Part shown: positions 18,119 to 29,062 of the stretch, piece after piece | Layout of the letters: the number at the start of each line of letters is the position of its first letter | How positions within the stretch are numbered: position 1 is the stretch's first letter | Source of the DNA: Lentzea jiangxiensis | GTDB taxonomy: Bacteria; Actinomycetota; Actinomycetes; Mycobacteriales; Pseudonocardiaceae | Assembly: GCF_900104175.1 (NCBI RefSeq) | Contig: NZ_FNIX01000001.1 | Location: 1,067,975-1,131,974 of the forward strand | Reading direction: 5' to 3' | DNA length: 64,000 nt | Made by a program: the position numbers and the translations under genes | Notes under the pieces: model-generated | Database searches by the model: none | What the model saw: only the letters and a program-made list of their open reading frames with translations | Told to the model about the DNA's origin: nothing

Positions 18119-18272
18119 GGTTTCCTCCACTGCTCATCCGGATTACGAGGCCATCGTCGCACATGTGGGCGGGGACGGATGTGTGAGGTCGCGCGCGCAC
18201 GACTGACGGGCGGGGCCGCGCCGGTCTAGGCTCAGCGCGGCCCCACCCGTCCGACCTCGAAGGCGCCTCGAC

Positions 18273-19404
<1,132 letters not shown>

Positions 19405-19412
<8 letters not shown>

Positions 19413-20541
19413 CCGGGTCCGGATCGCCCGGCTGTGGGACGTCGACAGCCCGCGGGTGACCCGGCGCACGATGCTGGGCTCGATGGCGTTCTTCGCGCTC
19501 GCGGCGTGCGCCGTCGGTCCGGCGCCGACGAACTCCGCCGGCTCCGGCGGCGCCGTCAAGGCCGCGAACCTGCTGGACGAGCCGAAGCTCGGCTTCTACA
19601 ACTGGACCGACTACATCGCGCCGGAGACGTTGCCCGCCTTCACGTCCGCGAGCGGCATCGAGGTCACGTACGACAACTTCTCGACCAACGACGAGATGGA
19701 AGCCAAGATCGCGTCCGGCCAGGCCGGGTACGACCTGGTGGTGCCGAGCGACAACTTCCTGCGCCGGTTCCTGCGGTCCGGGCTCCTGCAGCCGCTCGAC
19801 CACGACGCGATCCCGAACCTGCGCAACCTGGAGCCGCGGTTCGCCGAGGCGGAGTACGACCCGGGCAACCGGTACTCCGTGCCGTGGGCCTGGGGCACCA
19901 CGGGGCTCGCGTACTCGAAGGCGGAGATCGGTGGCGAGGTCATCGGTTTCGACGCCTTCGACCTGCCGAACGCCCGGGGGCGCAGCTCGATCCTCGACGA
20001 GGCCCGCGACGGCATGGCGATCGGGCTGCTCAAGCTCGGCCACGACCCGAACACCACCGACGCGCGGCAGATCGACGACGCCGCGAACTTCCTGCTGTCG
20101 CTTAAGAAGAAGCTCGGCCAGATCACCTCGGACGTGATCGAACCGCTGACGTCGGGGCAGGTGCGGCTCGCGCAGGCGTACTCCGGCGACGCGTTCCAGG
20201 CCCGCGAGACCACCGAGGACGTCGGCTACGCGATCCCGGCGGAGGGTGGACTGTCCTACGTGGACCTGCTCGTCATCCCGAAGGACGCGCCGCACGCCGG
20301 GAACGCGCACCGGTTCATCGACTTCGTCCTCGGCGCGGAGGCGGGCGCGGCGCTGTCCAACGCCGTCCGGTACGGCAGCCCCAACGCCGCCGCGAAGCCG
20401 TTGATCGACAAGGAGCTGCTGAACGACCCGGTGGTCTACCCGCCGGACGAGCAGCTGGCGAAGCTCCCGTTCACCAAGGACCTCGGCGGCGACGCCGAAG
20501 CGCTCTACGCCGACGCCTGGACGAAGGTCAAGACCGGCTGA
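19405..20541 (+). CDS. potD: polyamine ABC transporter substrate-binding lipoprotein (PotD/PotF type)
   Basis: 378 aa. The N-terminus combines a twin-arginine motif (VTRRTMLG, about 18-25) with a lipobox (LAAC, about 33-36), so it is probably a Tat-exported lipoprotein. The mature part opens with the family motif LGFYNWTDYIAPETL, and WAWGTTGLAYSK is typical of PotD/PotF. It binds polyamine-like cations and hands them to PotB-PotC. ATG 19405 lies inside the end of potA. The potB-potC genes follow only after two inverted genes. Confidence 0.88.
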
Positions 20542-21640
20542 CCGGCATGGACCTCATGCCCCGGATCACCACCGAGTCGCGGAACGTCACCGGACCCGTC
20601 TGCCGCAGATCCGGCATGCGGCGCGCCAGCGCGCGCAACGCCACGTCGCCCTCCATGCGCGCGAGCGTCGCGCCCAGGCAGTAGTGGATGCCGCTGGAGA
20701 ACGCGAGGTGCTCGGGCTGGTGCACGCGCATCACGTCGAACTTGTGCGGCTCGGGGTAGACCTCCGGATCGCGGTTCGCGGCGGCGAGCAGGAGCGTCAC
20801 CACCTCGTCCTTGCCGATCGCGTCGACCCGCTCGTGCGCGATCCGGCTGGTCAGCTGCACCGGTGGCGCCCACCGCAGCGTCTCCTCGACGACCGCGGGC
20901 GCGAGGTCCGGGTTGGCCTTGAACAACCTCCACTGCGCGGGGTGGTCGAGCAGCGCACGGGTGGCGTTGCCGATCAGGTTCACCGTGGTCTCGAAGCCCG
21001 CGACCAGCAACAACACCAGGGTGCCGAGCATCTCCTGCGCGGTGAGCTTTCGCTCCGCCTCCGCGGCGACCAGCGAGCTGATCACGTCGTCGCCGGGCGT
21101 CCTGCGGCGTTCCGCGATGAGCCGGTCGAACAGCGCGAGCACCTTGTCGTGGGCCTCGGACATCTCCGGCGTGACACCGGAGTCGAACGACGCGGCGACC
21201 AGCGCGCCGTAGTCGGCGAACTCCGCGGTGTCGGAGTCGGGGATGCCCAGCAGGTCGCTGATCACCGAGATCGGCAGCGGCGCCGCGAAGTCGGCGATCA
21301 GGTCGAACTCGTCGCGGTCGAGCAACGCGTCGGCGACCTTCTCCACGCGCGCCCGGTACTCGTCGATCTTCTTCGGGCTGAACGCCGGCATGGCGAGCCT
21401 GCGCAGCCGCGTGTGGTCCGGCGGGTCGAGCTCCAGGAACGAGTCGGGCAGCAGGCTGCCGCCGGCCGGGTAGCCGCCGTCGGCGAACCGGACGCCGAAG
21501 CGGCGGTCGCGCAGGACCTTGTTGGCCAGCGCGTGGCTCGTCGTGAGCCACATTCCGTTGTCACGCGTCAGCGGTCCTTGCGCGCGCAGTCGTTCGTAGA
21601 TCGGGTGCGGATCTTCATGGCCGGTCAGCTGGTCCAGCAC
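20528..21640 (-). CDS. cytochrome P450
   Basis: 370 aa bacterial P450. The I-helix oxygen motif is LLLVAGFETTVN, the K-helix ExxR is EETLR, and the haem-binding loop FSSGIHYCLGATLAR carries the thiolate Cys. AANRDPEVYPEPHKFDV is typical. Hydroxylates an unknown small molecule with a ferredoxin partner not encoded here. It overlaps potD tail-to-tail by 14 bases, and its start overlaps the TetR gene by 26 bases, so the two minus-strand genes form one unit inserted in the pot locus. Start GTG 21640. Confidence 0.9.
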   Translation of the reverse strand: MLDQLTGHEDPHPIYERLRAQGPLTRDNGMWLTTSHALANKVLRDRRFGVRFADGGYPAGGSLLPDSFLELDPPDHTRLRRLAMPAFSPKKIDEYRARVEKVADALLDRDEFDLIADFAAPLPISVISDLLGIPDSDTAEFADYGALVAASFDSGVTPEMSEAHDKVLALFDRLIAERRRTPGDDVISSLVAAEAERKLTAQEMLGTLVLLLVAGFETTVNLIGNATRALLDHPAQWRLFKANPDLAPAVVEETLRWAPPVQLTSRIAHERVDAIGKDEVVTLLLAAANRDPEVYPEPHKFDVMRVHQPEHLAFSSGIHYCLGATLARMEGDVALRALARRMPDLRQTGPVTFRDSVVIRGMRSMPVSRS

Positions 21641-22154
21641 TTGCTACCCCCTCGAACACAGTGGTGAGCACGAACCGGGGAGCGTCCAGCGGCGCGAGAC
21701 GGCCGTCGCTGATCGCTTCCCAGGCGTTGAAGAGCCCGGCGTAGAGGGTCTGCAGGACCCACCACGCGGGCAGGTCGCGGCGCAGCGTCGTGCCCTGCAG
21801 CCGGGTGATCAGGTCGAGCACGGGCCGGTCCATCTCGCGGATGCGGGCCGCCAGCTCCTCGTCGCGTTCCAGGCCGGGGAAGCGGAGCAGGAACTCCACC
21901 CGCGGCCCCAGCGCGACCAGGCGGGTGACCAGGTCTTCGAGCGCCTCGTCGGAGCCGAAGTCGACCTCGCGGGCCACCGAGTAGATCAGGTCGAGCGCGT
22001 CGCTCGCGACGGCGCGCACCAGCGCCGCGCGGGTCGGGAAGCGCTTGTGGAGTGTGGTCCTGCCGACACCGGCGGCCCGCGCGACGTCGCTCAGCGACGC
22101 TGTCGGGTCCTTGAGCAGCACAGACGTCGCCGTCTGGAGCAGGTGAACACTCAT
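21615..22154 (-). CDS. TetR-family regulator
   Basis: 179 aa from ATG 22154. N-terminal helix-turn-helix: SLSDVARAAGVGRTTLHKRFPTRAAL (about 21-46). The C-terminal ligand domain is unassigned. It precedes and overlaps the P450 gene, so it probably controls its own unit and perhaps potB-potC on the other side. A perfect inverted repeat covers its start. Confidence 0.88.
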   Translation of the reverse strand: MSVHLLQTATSVLLKDPTASLSDVARAAGVGRTTLHKRFPTRAALVRAVASDALDLIYSVAREVDFGSDEALEDLVTRLVALGPRVEFLLRFPGLERDEELAARIREMDRPVLDLITRLQGTTLRRDLPAWWVLQTLYAGLFNAWEAISDGRLAPLDAPRFVLTTVFEGVASAGPADRP

Positions 22155-22159
22155 GTTCA
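22144..22159. promoter_or_regulatory. inverted repeat at the TetR start, operator candidate
   Basis: TGAACA (22144-22149), CTCA, TGTTCA (22154-22159) is a perfect 16-base inverted repeat over the TetR start codon. A further TGTTCG lies 15 bases on. Autoregulation is likely. Confidence 0.55.
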
Positions 22160-22198
22160 CAACGGTACACGAATGTTCGCGCTGGTGCGGGTGGCAAG

Positions 22199-23047
22199 AT
22201 GCGGCCCGTGCTCCGACGCTGGCTGAAGGCCAACGCCCTCCTCGCCCCGACCGGGGTCTGGCTGGGGATCTTCCTGATCGCGCCGCTGGTCGTGGTCGTC
22301 GAGTTCAGCTTCGCGACCAGGAACACGGGAGTGGCCCGCGCGGTGCTGCCGTGGACGGCGCAGGCGTACCTGACGGCGCTCGACCCGGCGTTCCTGCCGA
22401 TCTTCGGGCGGACCCTGCTGTACGCCGGTGCGACGACGCTGCTGTGCCTGGTGCTCGGCTTCCCGCTGGCGTGGTTCATCGCGCGGCACGGCGGGCGCTA
22501 CCGGACGGCGTTGCTCGCGGCGGTGCTGATCCCGTTCTGGTCGAGCTACCTCGCGCGGATCTACGCGTGGAAGGCGCTGCTGGACGGCGAAGGGCTCGTG
22601 AACACCGTGCTCGGCTGGGTCGGGCTGGACCGGGACGGCGGTTTCCTGCTGACCCACGGCGCCGTGGTGCTCGGCCTGACGTACGGCTTCCTGCCGTTCA
22701 TGGTGCTGCCGCTCTACGTGGCCTGCGAGCGGTTCGACGTGCGGCTGGTGGAGGCGTCCCACGACCTCGGCCACGGGCGCGTGTCGACGTTCTTCCGCGT
22801 CGTGCTGCCGGGGGTGATGAGCGGTGTGCTGGCCGGGTCGTTGCTGGTGCTGGTGCCCGCGGCCGGTGACTTCGTGACGCCGAAGCTGCTCGGCGGGGTG
22901 GAGCAGTCGACGTTCGGGTCGGTGATCGACGACCAGTTCCGCGGCGGCAACAACTGGCCGCTGGGCTCGGCGATGGCGGTGCTGCTGCTGGTGCTCGTCG
23001 TGGTGGTGCTGGTGCTGCGCGGACGGCGTGGGGAGGACGTGCTGTGA
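22199..23047 (+). CDS. potB: polyamine-type ABC transporter permease PotB
   Basis: 282 aa with six predicted membrane segments. The EAA loop reads EASHDLGHGRVSTFFRVVLPG (about 184-204), the cytoplasmic contact to the ATPase. Blocks ARIYAWKALL and GDFVTPKLLGG are typical of PotB. ATG 22199 has no ribosome binding site; GTG 22208 (MLRRWLKANAL) is an alternative start. Although apart from potA-potD, no other permease pair is near, so it belongs to the same importer. Confidence 0.88.
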   Translation: MRPVLRRWLKANALLAPTGVWLGIFLIAPLVVVVEFSFATRNTGVARAVLPWTAQAYLTALDPAFLPIFGRTLLYAGATTLLCLVLGFPLAWFIARHGGRYRTALLAAVLIPFWSSYLARIYAWKALLDGEGLVNTVLGWVGLDRDGGFLLTHGAVVLGLTYGFLPFMVLPLYVACERFDVRLVEASHDLGHGRVSTFFRVVLPGVMSGVLAGSLLVLVPAAGDFVTPKLLGGVEQSTFGSVIDDQFRGGNNWPLGSAMAVLLLVLVVVVLVLRGRRGEDVL

Positions 23048-23853
23048 ACCGTCGTCCGTGGGCGCTCGGTGCTGTCGTGGCGCTGGTGTTCCTGTTCTTG
23101 TACGCACCGATCGCGTGGCTCGCCATCGCGTCGTTCAACTCCTCGCGATCGTTGTCGCGCATCAGCGGGTTCTCGCTGCAGTGGTACGCGGAACTGGTGG
23201 ACGACACGCGTGTGTTCGACTCGTTGCAGCTGACCTTGCAGCTCGCCCTGTCGTCCGCGGTGATCTCGACGGTGATCGGGACGCTGGCGGCGTTCGGGCT
23301 GCGGCGGGCGTTCCCCGGCCGCGGGCTCTGGACGGTGCTGCTGTCGTTGCCGCTCGTGGTGCCCGAGGTCGTGCTCGGCGTGGCGATGCTGGGGTTCTTC
23401 GTGAAGCTCGCCGGTGTGCCGCTCGGGTTCGGGGCGCTGCTGTTCGCGCACGTGGCGTTCTCGCTGAGCTTCGTGGTCGTCGTGGTGCGGTCGCGGGTGT
23501 CCGGGATGGACGTCCGGCTGGAGGAGGCGGCGGCCGACCTCGGGGCGTCGCCGTTCGTGGCGTTCCGCACCGTGACGCTGCCGCTGGTGGCCCCCGCGGT
23601 GGTGGCCGGTGCGGCGTTCGCGTTCCTGCTGTCGTTCGACGACGTGGTGATCTCGTCCTACCTGACCGGTGTCGGCTCGACGACGCTGCCGGTGTTCGTC
23701 TACGCGCAGGCTTCGAAGCGCGGCATCTCGCCGGAGATCGTCGCGCTCTCGACGTTGATGGTCGCCGCGACGGCTCTTCTGCTGATCATCGGCGTCGTCT
23801 TCGCCTCCTGGCGGGCGCGCAGGACCGGATCAGCCGCGAAGCTGGCCGTGTAG
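23044..23853 (+). CDS. potC: polyamine-type ABC transporter permease PotC
   Basis: 269 aa, six membrane segments. EAA loop EEAAADLGASPFVAFRTVTLP (shown in part; about 160-180). PotC blocks FNSSRSLSRISGFSLQWY and SFDDVVISSYLTG are present. The GTG start overlaps the potB stop (GTGA), so translation is coupled. Confidence 0.9.
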   Translation: MNRRPWALGAVVALVFLFLYAPIAWLAIASFNSSRSLSRISGFSLQWYAELVDDTRVFDSLQLTLQLALSSAVISTVIGTLAAFGLRRAFPGRGLWTVLLSLPLVVPEVVLGVAMLGFFVKLAGVPLGFGALLFAHVAFSLSFVVVVVRSRVSGMDVRLEEAAADLGASPFVAFRTVTLPLVAPAVVAGAAFAFLLSFDDVVISSYLTGVGSTTLPVFVYAQASKRGISPEIVALSTLMVAATALLLIIGVVFASWRARRTGSAAKLAV

Positions 23854-23912
23854 TCAACTTTCGTCGCAGGTTTCCGATACTCCAGCGTGCCGCGCGGGCA
23901 GGAGCCGTCTCG

Positions 23913-23918
23913 TAGCTT
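23913..23918 (+). promoter_or_regulatory. -10 box of a leaderless promoter (histidine kinase)
   Basis: TAGCTT lies 6 bases before the GTG at 23925 with no ribosome binding site between. Confidence 0.5.
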
Positions 23919-23924
23919 GAGAGC

Positions 23925-25529
23925 GTGACTATTGCTGTGCGGACCAGGGCCGAGGCGTTCCGCGCCGACGCCCTGGCCCGGTTCCGCGGCCTGACCGTGG
24001 TGCGCCTGGTCGGCGACCTGGTCGTCGTGGTCGCCGCGATCCTGCTGGACGTGTGGCCGGGCCCGTGGGCCGAGACGAAGGCGACGGGCTGGTCGCTCGC
24101 CGGCATCGCCGCCGTCTACGTGGTGCTGCTCCCGCTGCGGCACCTGTTCCCGGCGACGACCATGATCGGAGGTGCGGCGCTGCCGTTCCTCGGGCCCGCG
24201 GCGATGGTCGTGCTGAGCTACACGGCGGGCCGCCGGGTCGAGTCGTGGGTCAAGGCCGTCGCGTCGACCACGCTGACGTTCGTCGTCGTGGCCCTGCTGT
24301 GGGACTGGGACGCGCGCCCGCTCGAGTTCGACCCCGTCTACGGGATGCTCATCCTCATCACGATCTTCGGCGTGGGCGTGGCGCTGCCGTTCCTCGTCGG
24401 CCGGTACCTCGCGCAGCGCGAGGCGCTCGTCCAGGCCATGCAGGACCGCGAGGCGCGCATGCGCGGAGAGCACAAGCTGCTGTCGCGGCAGGTCCGTCTG
24501 CGCGAACGCAGCCGCATCGCCCAGGACATGCACGACAGCCTCGGCCACCGGCTCTCCCTGATCTCGGTGCACGCCGGCGCCTTGGCGCTGGACCCGTCGC
24601 TGGGGGAGAAGCAGCGCGAGGCGATCGGGGTGCTGCGCTCCGCGGCGCTGACCGGCATGGGGGAGCTGCGGGCGATCATCGGCGTTCTGCGGGCCGAGGA
24701 CGGCCCCGACGACGACCCGGCGACACGCACCGCAGAGTCCATCGACTCGTTGGTCACCGACGCGCGCAAGGCCGGTGTTCTGGTCAGTCTGGTGCGCGGC
24801 GGACAAGCACACCCTTTGCCGTCCCGTGTCTCTCACGCGGCCTATCGCGTCGCACAGGAGGGCCTGACGAACGCCGCCAAGCACGCGCCGGGCGCGGCCG
24901 TGCAGGTGACGGTGAAGTACGAGCCGGACGCCCTGGTCGTCGAAGTCCGCAACAACCCGTCACGCAACGGCTCGCCGAGCGGCGCACCAGGCGTGGGACT
25001 CATCGGCCTGACGGAACGCGTGCGCGTGGCGGGCGGCATCCTGCACGTGGGCGCACTGCCGTCCGGTGGCTTCCGCATCGCCGCCGTGCTGCCGTACGAG
25101 GAGACCGCGCTCCCCGACGAGCCCGAGGACGAGCAGGACGAGACCGAGTCGCCGCGCGGCATCCGCAAGTGGGCGGGCATCGGCTCCATCGCGGGCGCGT
25201 CCGTGGTGCTGGCGATCATCATCGGCGGCTTCACGTACCTCGGCGCGCAACCGGTGACCGAGGTCGTCTCGCAGGAGAACCTGGACAAGATCCAGGAGGG
25301 CCAGCCCGAGGCCGACGTGCGCGCGTTGCTCCCCAACGGCGACGAACCCCTGGTGGCCGACGGCGAACGCAAGTCGCAGGCCTCCCCGGAACCACCCGGC
25401 GCCCGCTGCGTCTACCACATCACCGACGAGCAGTCGTACCTCGCGAAGGGCACCAGGGTGGTGCGTTTCTGCTTCCGAGACGGCAAGCTGGTCGAGAAGA
25501 AGATCCACGTTCAGAGGACTGGTCAATGA
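23925..25529 (+). CDS. NarL-type sensor histidine kinase with extra extracytoplasmic C-terminal domain
   Basis: 534 aa. Four or five membrane segments (about 24-160) are followed by the HisKA_3 dimer helix with phospho-acceptor H203 (AQDMHDSLGHRLSL) and an HATPase_c domain (about 303-391; QEGLTNAAKHAPG, GVGLIGLTERV). Most such kinases end here. This one continues through an acidic linker, a further membrane segment (about 417-439) and a 95-residue outer domain with C495 and C516. The part ENLDKIQEGQPEADVRALLP resembles the first helix of BamE/SmpA-like domains. ATGA-coupled to the response regulator. Confidence 0.9.
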   Translation: MTIAVRTRAEAFRADALARFRGLTVVRLVGDLVVVVAAILLDVWPGPWAETKATGWSLAGIAAVYVVLLPLRHLFPATTMIGGAALPFLGPAAMVVLSYTAGRRVESWVKAVASTTLTFVVVALLWDWDARPLEFDPVYGMLILITIFGVGVALPFLVGRYLAQREALVQAMQDREARMRGEHKLLSRQVRLRERSRIAQDMHDSLGHRLSLISVHAGALALDPSLGEKQREAIGVLRSAALTGMGELRAIIGVLRAEDGPDDDPATRTAESIDSLVTDARKAGVLVSLVRGGQAHPLPSRVSHAAYRVAQEGLTNAAKHAPGAAVQVTVKYEPDALVVEVRNNPSRNGSPSGAPGVGLIGLTERVRVAGGILHVGALPSGGFRIAAVLPYEETALPDEPEDEQDETESPRGIRKWAGIGSIAGASVVLAIIIGGFTYLGAQPVTEVVSQENLDKIQEGQPEADVRALLPNGDEPLVADGERKSQASPEPPGARCVYHITDEQSYLAKGTRVVRFCFRDGKLVEKKIHVQRTGQ

Positions 25530-26176
25530 TCCGGGTGCTCATCGCCGACGACGAGCCGTTGATGCGCGCCGGCATCAAGGCCATCCTCGGCACCGCCGAC
25601 GACATCGAACTCGTGGCGGAGGCCGGTGACGGCCGCGAGGCGCTGCAGATCGTGCGCGAACGCCGCGTGGACGTGGCGGTGCTCGACATCCGCATGCCGC
25701 GCATGGACGGCCTGGCGTGCGCCCGCGAGCTGCGGACGGTGGCGCCGTCCGTGCGGGTCGTGATGCTGACGACGTTCGGCGAGGACGACAACATCGTGCG
25801 GGCCCTGTCCGACGGCGCCGCGGGCTTCCTGCTGAAGGACTCCGCGCCCGAGGAGCTGTTGCGCGCCGTGCGCGCGGTGAACAACGGCGAGGCGTATCTG
25901 TCGCCGATGGTCACGTCCCGCGTGGTCGGCATGGTGGCGACGTCCGGGCAGCCGAAGCGGCAGGAGGCGCAGAAGGCGGTCGGAGGGCTGACCGAGCGCG
26001 AGGTCGAGGTGCTGGCGCTGCTCGGGCAGGGGATGTCGAACGCGGACGTCGGCGCGAAGCTGCACATGTCCGAGGCGACGGTGAAGACGTACGTGTCGCG
26101 GCTGCTGGCGAAGCTGGGGCTGACGAACCGGGTGCAGGCGGCTCTGCTGGCGCGGGACGCGGGCATCGCGAACTGA
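25526..26176 (+). CDS. NarL/FixJ-family response regulator
   Basis: 216 aa. Receiver domain (about 1-120) with the acidic pocket DDE (9-11), phospho-acceptor D in VAVLDIRMPRMDG, T in MLTTFGED and K in FLLKDSAP. The LuxR-type helix-turn-helix (about 150-212) reads LTEREVEVLALLGQGMSNADV, shown in part. Partner of the kinase just upstream (ATGA overlap at 25526-25529). Target genes unknown. Confidence 0.95.
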   Translation: MIRVLIADDEPLMRAGIKAILGTADDIELVAEAGDGREALQIVRERRVDVAVLDIRMPRMDGLACARELRTVAPSVRVVMLTTFGEDDNIVRALSDGAAGFLLKDSAPEELLRAVRAVNNGEAYLSPMVTSRVVGMVATSGQPKRQEAQKAVGGLTEREVEVLALLGQGMSNADVGAKLHMSEATVKTYVSRLLAKLGLTNRVQAALLARDAGIAN

Positions 26177-26239
26177 CCCGGAAAGCACGAGACCCGGAAA
26201 GCACGTGACCCGGAAAGCACGTGACCCGGAAAGCACGAG
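26176..26239. repeat. four direct 16-bp tandem repeats
   Basis: Units ACCCGGAAAGCACGAG, ACCCGGAAAGCACGTG, the same again, and ACCCGGAAAGCACGAG run without gaps from 26176 to 26239. The first base overlaps the stop codon of the response regulator, and the last base begins the terminator stem. Confidence 0.95.
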
Positions 26240-26269
26240 AGGCCGTTCGGGTGTCACCCGAACGGCCTC
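26239..26269. terminator. 13-bp hairpin between convergent genes
   Basis: GAGGCCGTTCGGG (26239-26251) pairs perfectly with CCCGAACGGCCTC (26257-26269), loop TGTCA. It sits between the response regulator and the convergent GlsB-like gene, so it may serve both. No T run. Confidence 0.75.
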
Positions 26270-26284
26270 AAACGTCATGTGCCG

Positions 26285-26551
26285 CTATGCGTGGCTGCGT
26301 CGTCCCGCGACCAGGCGGTAGATGCCCAGCAGGACCAACGATCCGACGATGGCCAGCAGCCACGTCCGGAGATCGAAGAAGTTGCCCAGACTGGTCCCGA
26401 AGATGGCGGACCCGATGAAACCGCCCAGGATCGCGCCGACGATGCCGATCAGCATCGTGATGATGATTCCGCCCGGGTCCTTACCCGGCATGATCGCCTT
26501 GGCAATGGCTCCGGCCAGCAGGCCGAGCACGATCCATCCGAGGATGCCCAC
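26285..26551 (-). CDS. GlsB/YeaQ/YmgE-type small membrane protein
   Basis: 88 aa, three hydrophobic segments with Gly-rich packing: GILGWIVLGLLAGAIAKAI, GGIIITMLIGIVGAILGGF and TWLLAIVGSLVLLGIYRLV. The loop MPGKDPGG is the family hallmark (transglycosylase-associated protein family). Function not established; often stress-induced. GTG 26551 has GGAGA about 8 bases upstream. Divergent from dxr. Confidence 0.9.
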   Translation of the reverse strand: MGILGWIVLGLLAGAIAKAIMPGKDPGGIIITMLIGIVGAILGGFIGSAIFGTSLGNFFDLRTWLLAIVGSLVLLGIYRLVAGRRSHA

Positions 26552-26687
26552 CGAGAATCTCCTTCCAACGACTTGACGACCGTGGAATGCCCTCGATCCG
26601 GTGACTTCACACCTCCAAAACCACTTCGTTATCAAAGTAGCGGCCTGTGCCGAGGCTCTCAGGCACTCTCCGGAACAATGAGGGGCG

Positions 26688-27818
26688 ATGAGTACTCCAC
26701 GCACTGTCCTGATCCTGGGGTCGACCGGCTCGGTCGGGACCCAGGCGCTCGACGTCATCCGGCGCAACCGCGACCGCTTCCAGGTCGTCGGGCTCGGCGC
26801 GGGTGGACGTCAGCTGGACCTGCTGAAGCAGCAGGCAGCAGAGTTCGACGTGAAGACGGTCGCCGTGGCCAACGGCGCCGACGTGCCCGGTCTCAGGACG
26901 CTGACCAGCATGGTCGACCTGATCGAGGCGTGTCCGGCGGACGTCGTCCTCAACGGCATGGACGGGTCCAGGGGGCTCGAGCCGTCGCTCAAGGTGCTCG
27001 AGACCGGCGCAGTGCTCGCGCTCGCGAACAAGGAGTCGCTCATCGCGGGCGGGCCGCTCGTGCTCAAGGCGGCCAAGCCGGGCCAGATCGTCCCGGTCGA
27101 CTCCGAGCACTCGGCACTCGCGCAGTGCCTCCGCGGCGGCACCGAGAACGAGGTCCACAAACTCGTTCTCACGGCATCGGGCGGGCCGTTCCGGGGCAAA
27201 AGCCGCGAACAACTCGAATCGGTCACCGTGCAGCAGGCCATGGCGCACCCGACGTGGTCGATGGGACAGGTCGTCACCATCAACTCGGCGAACCTCGTCA
27301 ACAAGGGCCTGGAGCTGATCGAGGCGAACCTGCTGTTCGGCGTGCCCTACGACCGCGTCGACGTGGTCGTGCACCCGCAGTCCATCATTCACTCGATGGT
27401 GACCTTCACGGACGGCTCCACGCTCGCGCAGGCGTCGCCTCCGGACATGCGGCTCCCCATCTCGCTGGGCCTCGGGTGGCCCGAGCGCGTACCGGGGGCC
27501 GCCGCCGCCTGTACCTTTGACACCGCCACCTCGTGGACGTTCGAGCCGCTGGACAGCGTGACCTTCCCGGCGGTCGAGCTCGCGCGGCAGGCCGGCACGG
27601 CGGGTGGGTGCCACCCCGCGATCTACAACGCCGCGAACGAGGAGGCACTCGCCTCATTCGTGGCCGGGAAGACGTCGTTCCTGTCGATCGTGGACACCAT
27701 CGGCCAGGTTCTCGGCGAGGCAGACGTTTGGCAGAAGGACCCCGCGGACGTCGCGGAGGTGCTGGCCGCCGAGGACTGGGCACGCGCACGTGCCCGCGAG
27801 CTGGTTGGAAGGAACTGA
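26688..27818 (+). CDS. dxr: 1-deoxy-D-xylulose 5-phosphate reductoisomerase
   Basis: Second step of the MEP isoprenoid pathway: DXP to MEP with NADPH; target of fosmidomycin. NADPH motif [15 protein letters not shown] (about 9-23), catalytic/metal block [12 protein letters not shown] and DSEHSAL (metal D and E), TASGGPFRG and [10 protein letters not shown]. 376 aa, normal. GAGGGG lies 5 bases before ATG 26688. First gene of the dxr - site-2 protease - ispG block. Confidence 0.96.
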   Translation: MSTPRTVLILGSTGSVGTQALDVIRRNRDRFQVVGLGAGGRQLDLLKQQAAEFDVKTVAVANGADVPGLRTLTSMVDLIEACPADVVLNGMDGSRGLEPSLKVLETGAVLALANKESLIAGGPLVLKAAKPGQIVPVDSEHSALAQCLRGGTENEVHKLVLTASGGPFRGKSREQLESVTVQQAMAHPTWSMGQVVTINSANLVNKGLELIEANLLFGVPYDRVDVVVHPQSIIHSMVTFTDGSTLAQASPPDMRLPISLGLGWPERVPGAAAACTFDTATSWTFEPLDSVTFPAVELARQAGTAGGCHPAIYNAANEEALASFVAGKTSFLSIVDTIGQVLGEADVWQKDPADVAEVLAAEDWARARARELVGRN

Positions 27819-27825
27819 ACTACTC

Positions 27826-29037
27826 GTGAACACATTCATCAACATCCTCGGGGTGCTGTTGTTCGCGTTCGGCATCGCGGTGTCCATCGCGCTGCACGAG
27901 TTCGGGCACCTGCTGACCGCGAAGGCCTTCGGCATGAAGGTCACCCGCTACTTCATCGGTTTCGGCCCGAGGATCTTCTCGTTCCGCAAGGGCGAGACGG
28001 AGTACGGCCTGAAGGCGATCCCGGCCGGTGGTTTCTGCGAGATCACCGGCATGACGGCGCTGGACGACGTCCACCCGGACGACCGCAAGCGCGCCTTCTA
28101 CAACCAGAAGGTGTGGAAGCGCGTCGTCGTGCTGGCCGCCGGCTCCATCACGCACTTCATCCTCGGCTTCCTCATCCTGCTCGTCCTCGCGATGTCGCTC
28201 GGCCTGCCGAACAACAAGGACCTCCCGGTCCTCGCCGAGATCACGCCGTGCGTCCAGGACCACACCGTCGGCCTCACCGCGCCGTGCCAGCCGGGCGCCC
28301 CGGCCCCGGCCAAGGACGCGGGCCTGCGGGCCGGCGACGAGGTCACGGCCATCGCCGGCAAGCCGATCTCGACGTGGTCGGAGATGCTCAAGGTCACCCG
28401 CGACCTGAGCGGCCCGACCGAGTTCAAGGTCAAGCGCAACGGCGAGGACCTGGCCCTCACGGTGAACGTGCCCAAGGTCACCCGCGAGGTGACGGACGGC
28501 AAGGGCGGCCGCGAGGTCAAGGAGGTCGGCGCCATCGGCGTCACCTGGCAGCAGAACTTCGAGTACAGCCCGCTCGCGGCGGTCCCGGCGTCCATCGCGT
28601 TCACCGGCGACATGTTCGTGAACACCTGGAAGGGCCTCATGCGCTTCCCGGAGCGCATCCCGGCCGTGGTCAAGGCCATCGGCGGCGGCGAGCGCGACCT
28701 CGACACCCCGATCTCCGTCGTGGGCGCGTCGCGCCTGGGCGGGGACGCGGCGGAGCGGGGCCTCTGGGCGTTCTTCATCCTGATGCTGGCGGGCCTGAAC
28801 TTCTTCGTGGGTGTGTTCAACCTCCTGCCGCTGCTCCCGCTTGACGGTGGTCACATCGCCGTCAACCTCTACGAACGGGTGCGAGACTGGGTGAGGAAGC
28901 TCCGCGGGAAGCCCGCCGGCGCACCGGTCAACTACATGCGCCTGCTGCCCCTCACCTACGTGGTCATCTTCATCGGTGGCGCCATCACGCTGCTGACCGT
29001 GACCGCCGACATCGTCAACCCGATCAGGTTGCAGTAG
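27826..29037 (+). CDS. membrane site-2 metalloprotease (RseP/Rip1 type)
   Basis: Cuts membrane-bound anti-sigma factors after a first cleavage; the mycobacterial homologue is Rip1. 403 aa, about four membrane segments. Zinc site: HEFGH (about 24-28) and the distant LDGGH (near 343). PDZ domain with [20 protein letters not shown] sequence at about 160-240; two Cys in an inserted loop (ITPCVQD, APCQPG) may form a disulfide. GTG 27826 is chosen; GGAAGGAA lies about 11 bases upstream. 7 bases after dxr, so co-transcribed. Confidence 0.94.
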   Translation: MNTFINILGVLLFAFGIAVSIALHEFGHLLTAKAFGMKVTRYFIGFGPRIFSFRKGETEYGLKAIPAGGFCEITGMTALDDVHPDDRKRAFYNQKVWKRVVVLAAGSITHFILGFLILLVLAMSLGLPNNKDLPVLAEITPCVQDHTVGLTAPCQPGAPAPAKDAGLRAGDEVTAIAGKPISTWSEMLKVTRDLSGPTEFKVKRNGEDLALTVNVPKVTREVTDGKGGREVKEVGAIGVTWQQNFEYSPLAAVPASIAFTGDMFVNTWKGLMRFPERIPAVVKAIGGGERDLDTPISVVGASRLGGDAAERGLWAFFILMLAGLNFFVGVFNLLPLLPLDGGHIAVNLYERVRDWVRKLRGKPAGAPVNYMRLLPLTYVVIFIGGAITLLTVTADIVNPIRLQ

Positions 29038-29062
29038 TGATTCACGGAAAGGTGCACAACCC

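Noticed and set aside
26176..26239. CRISPR array
   Set aside because: The 16-base units are contiguous without spacers, and no cas gene is present.
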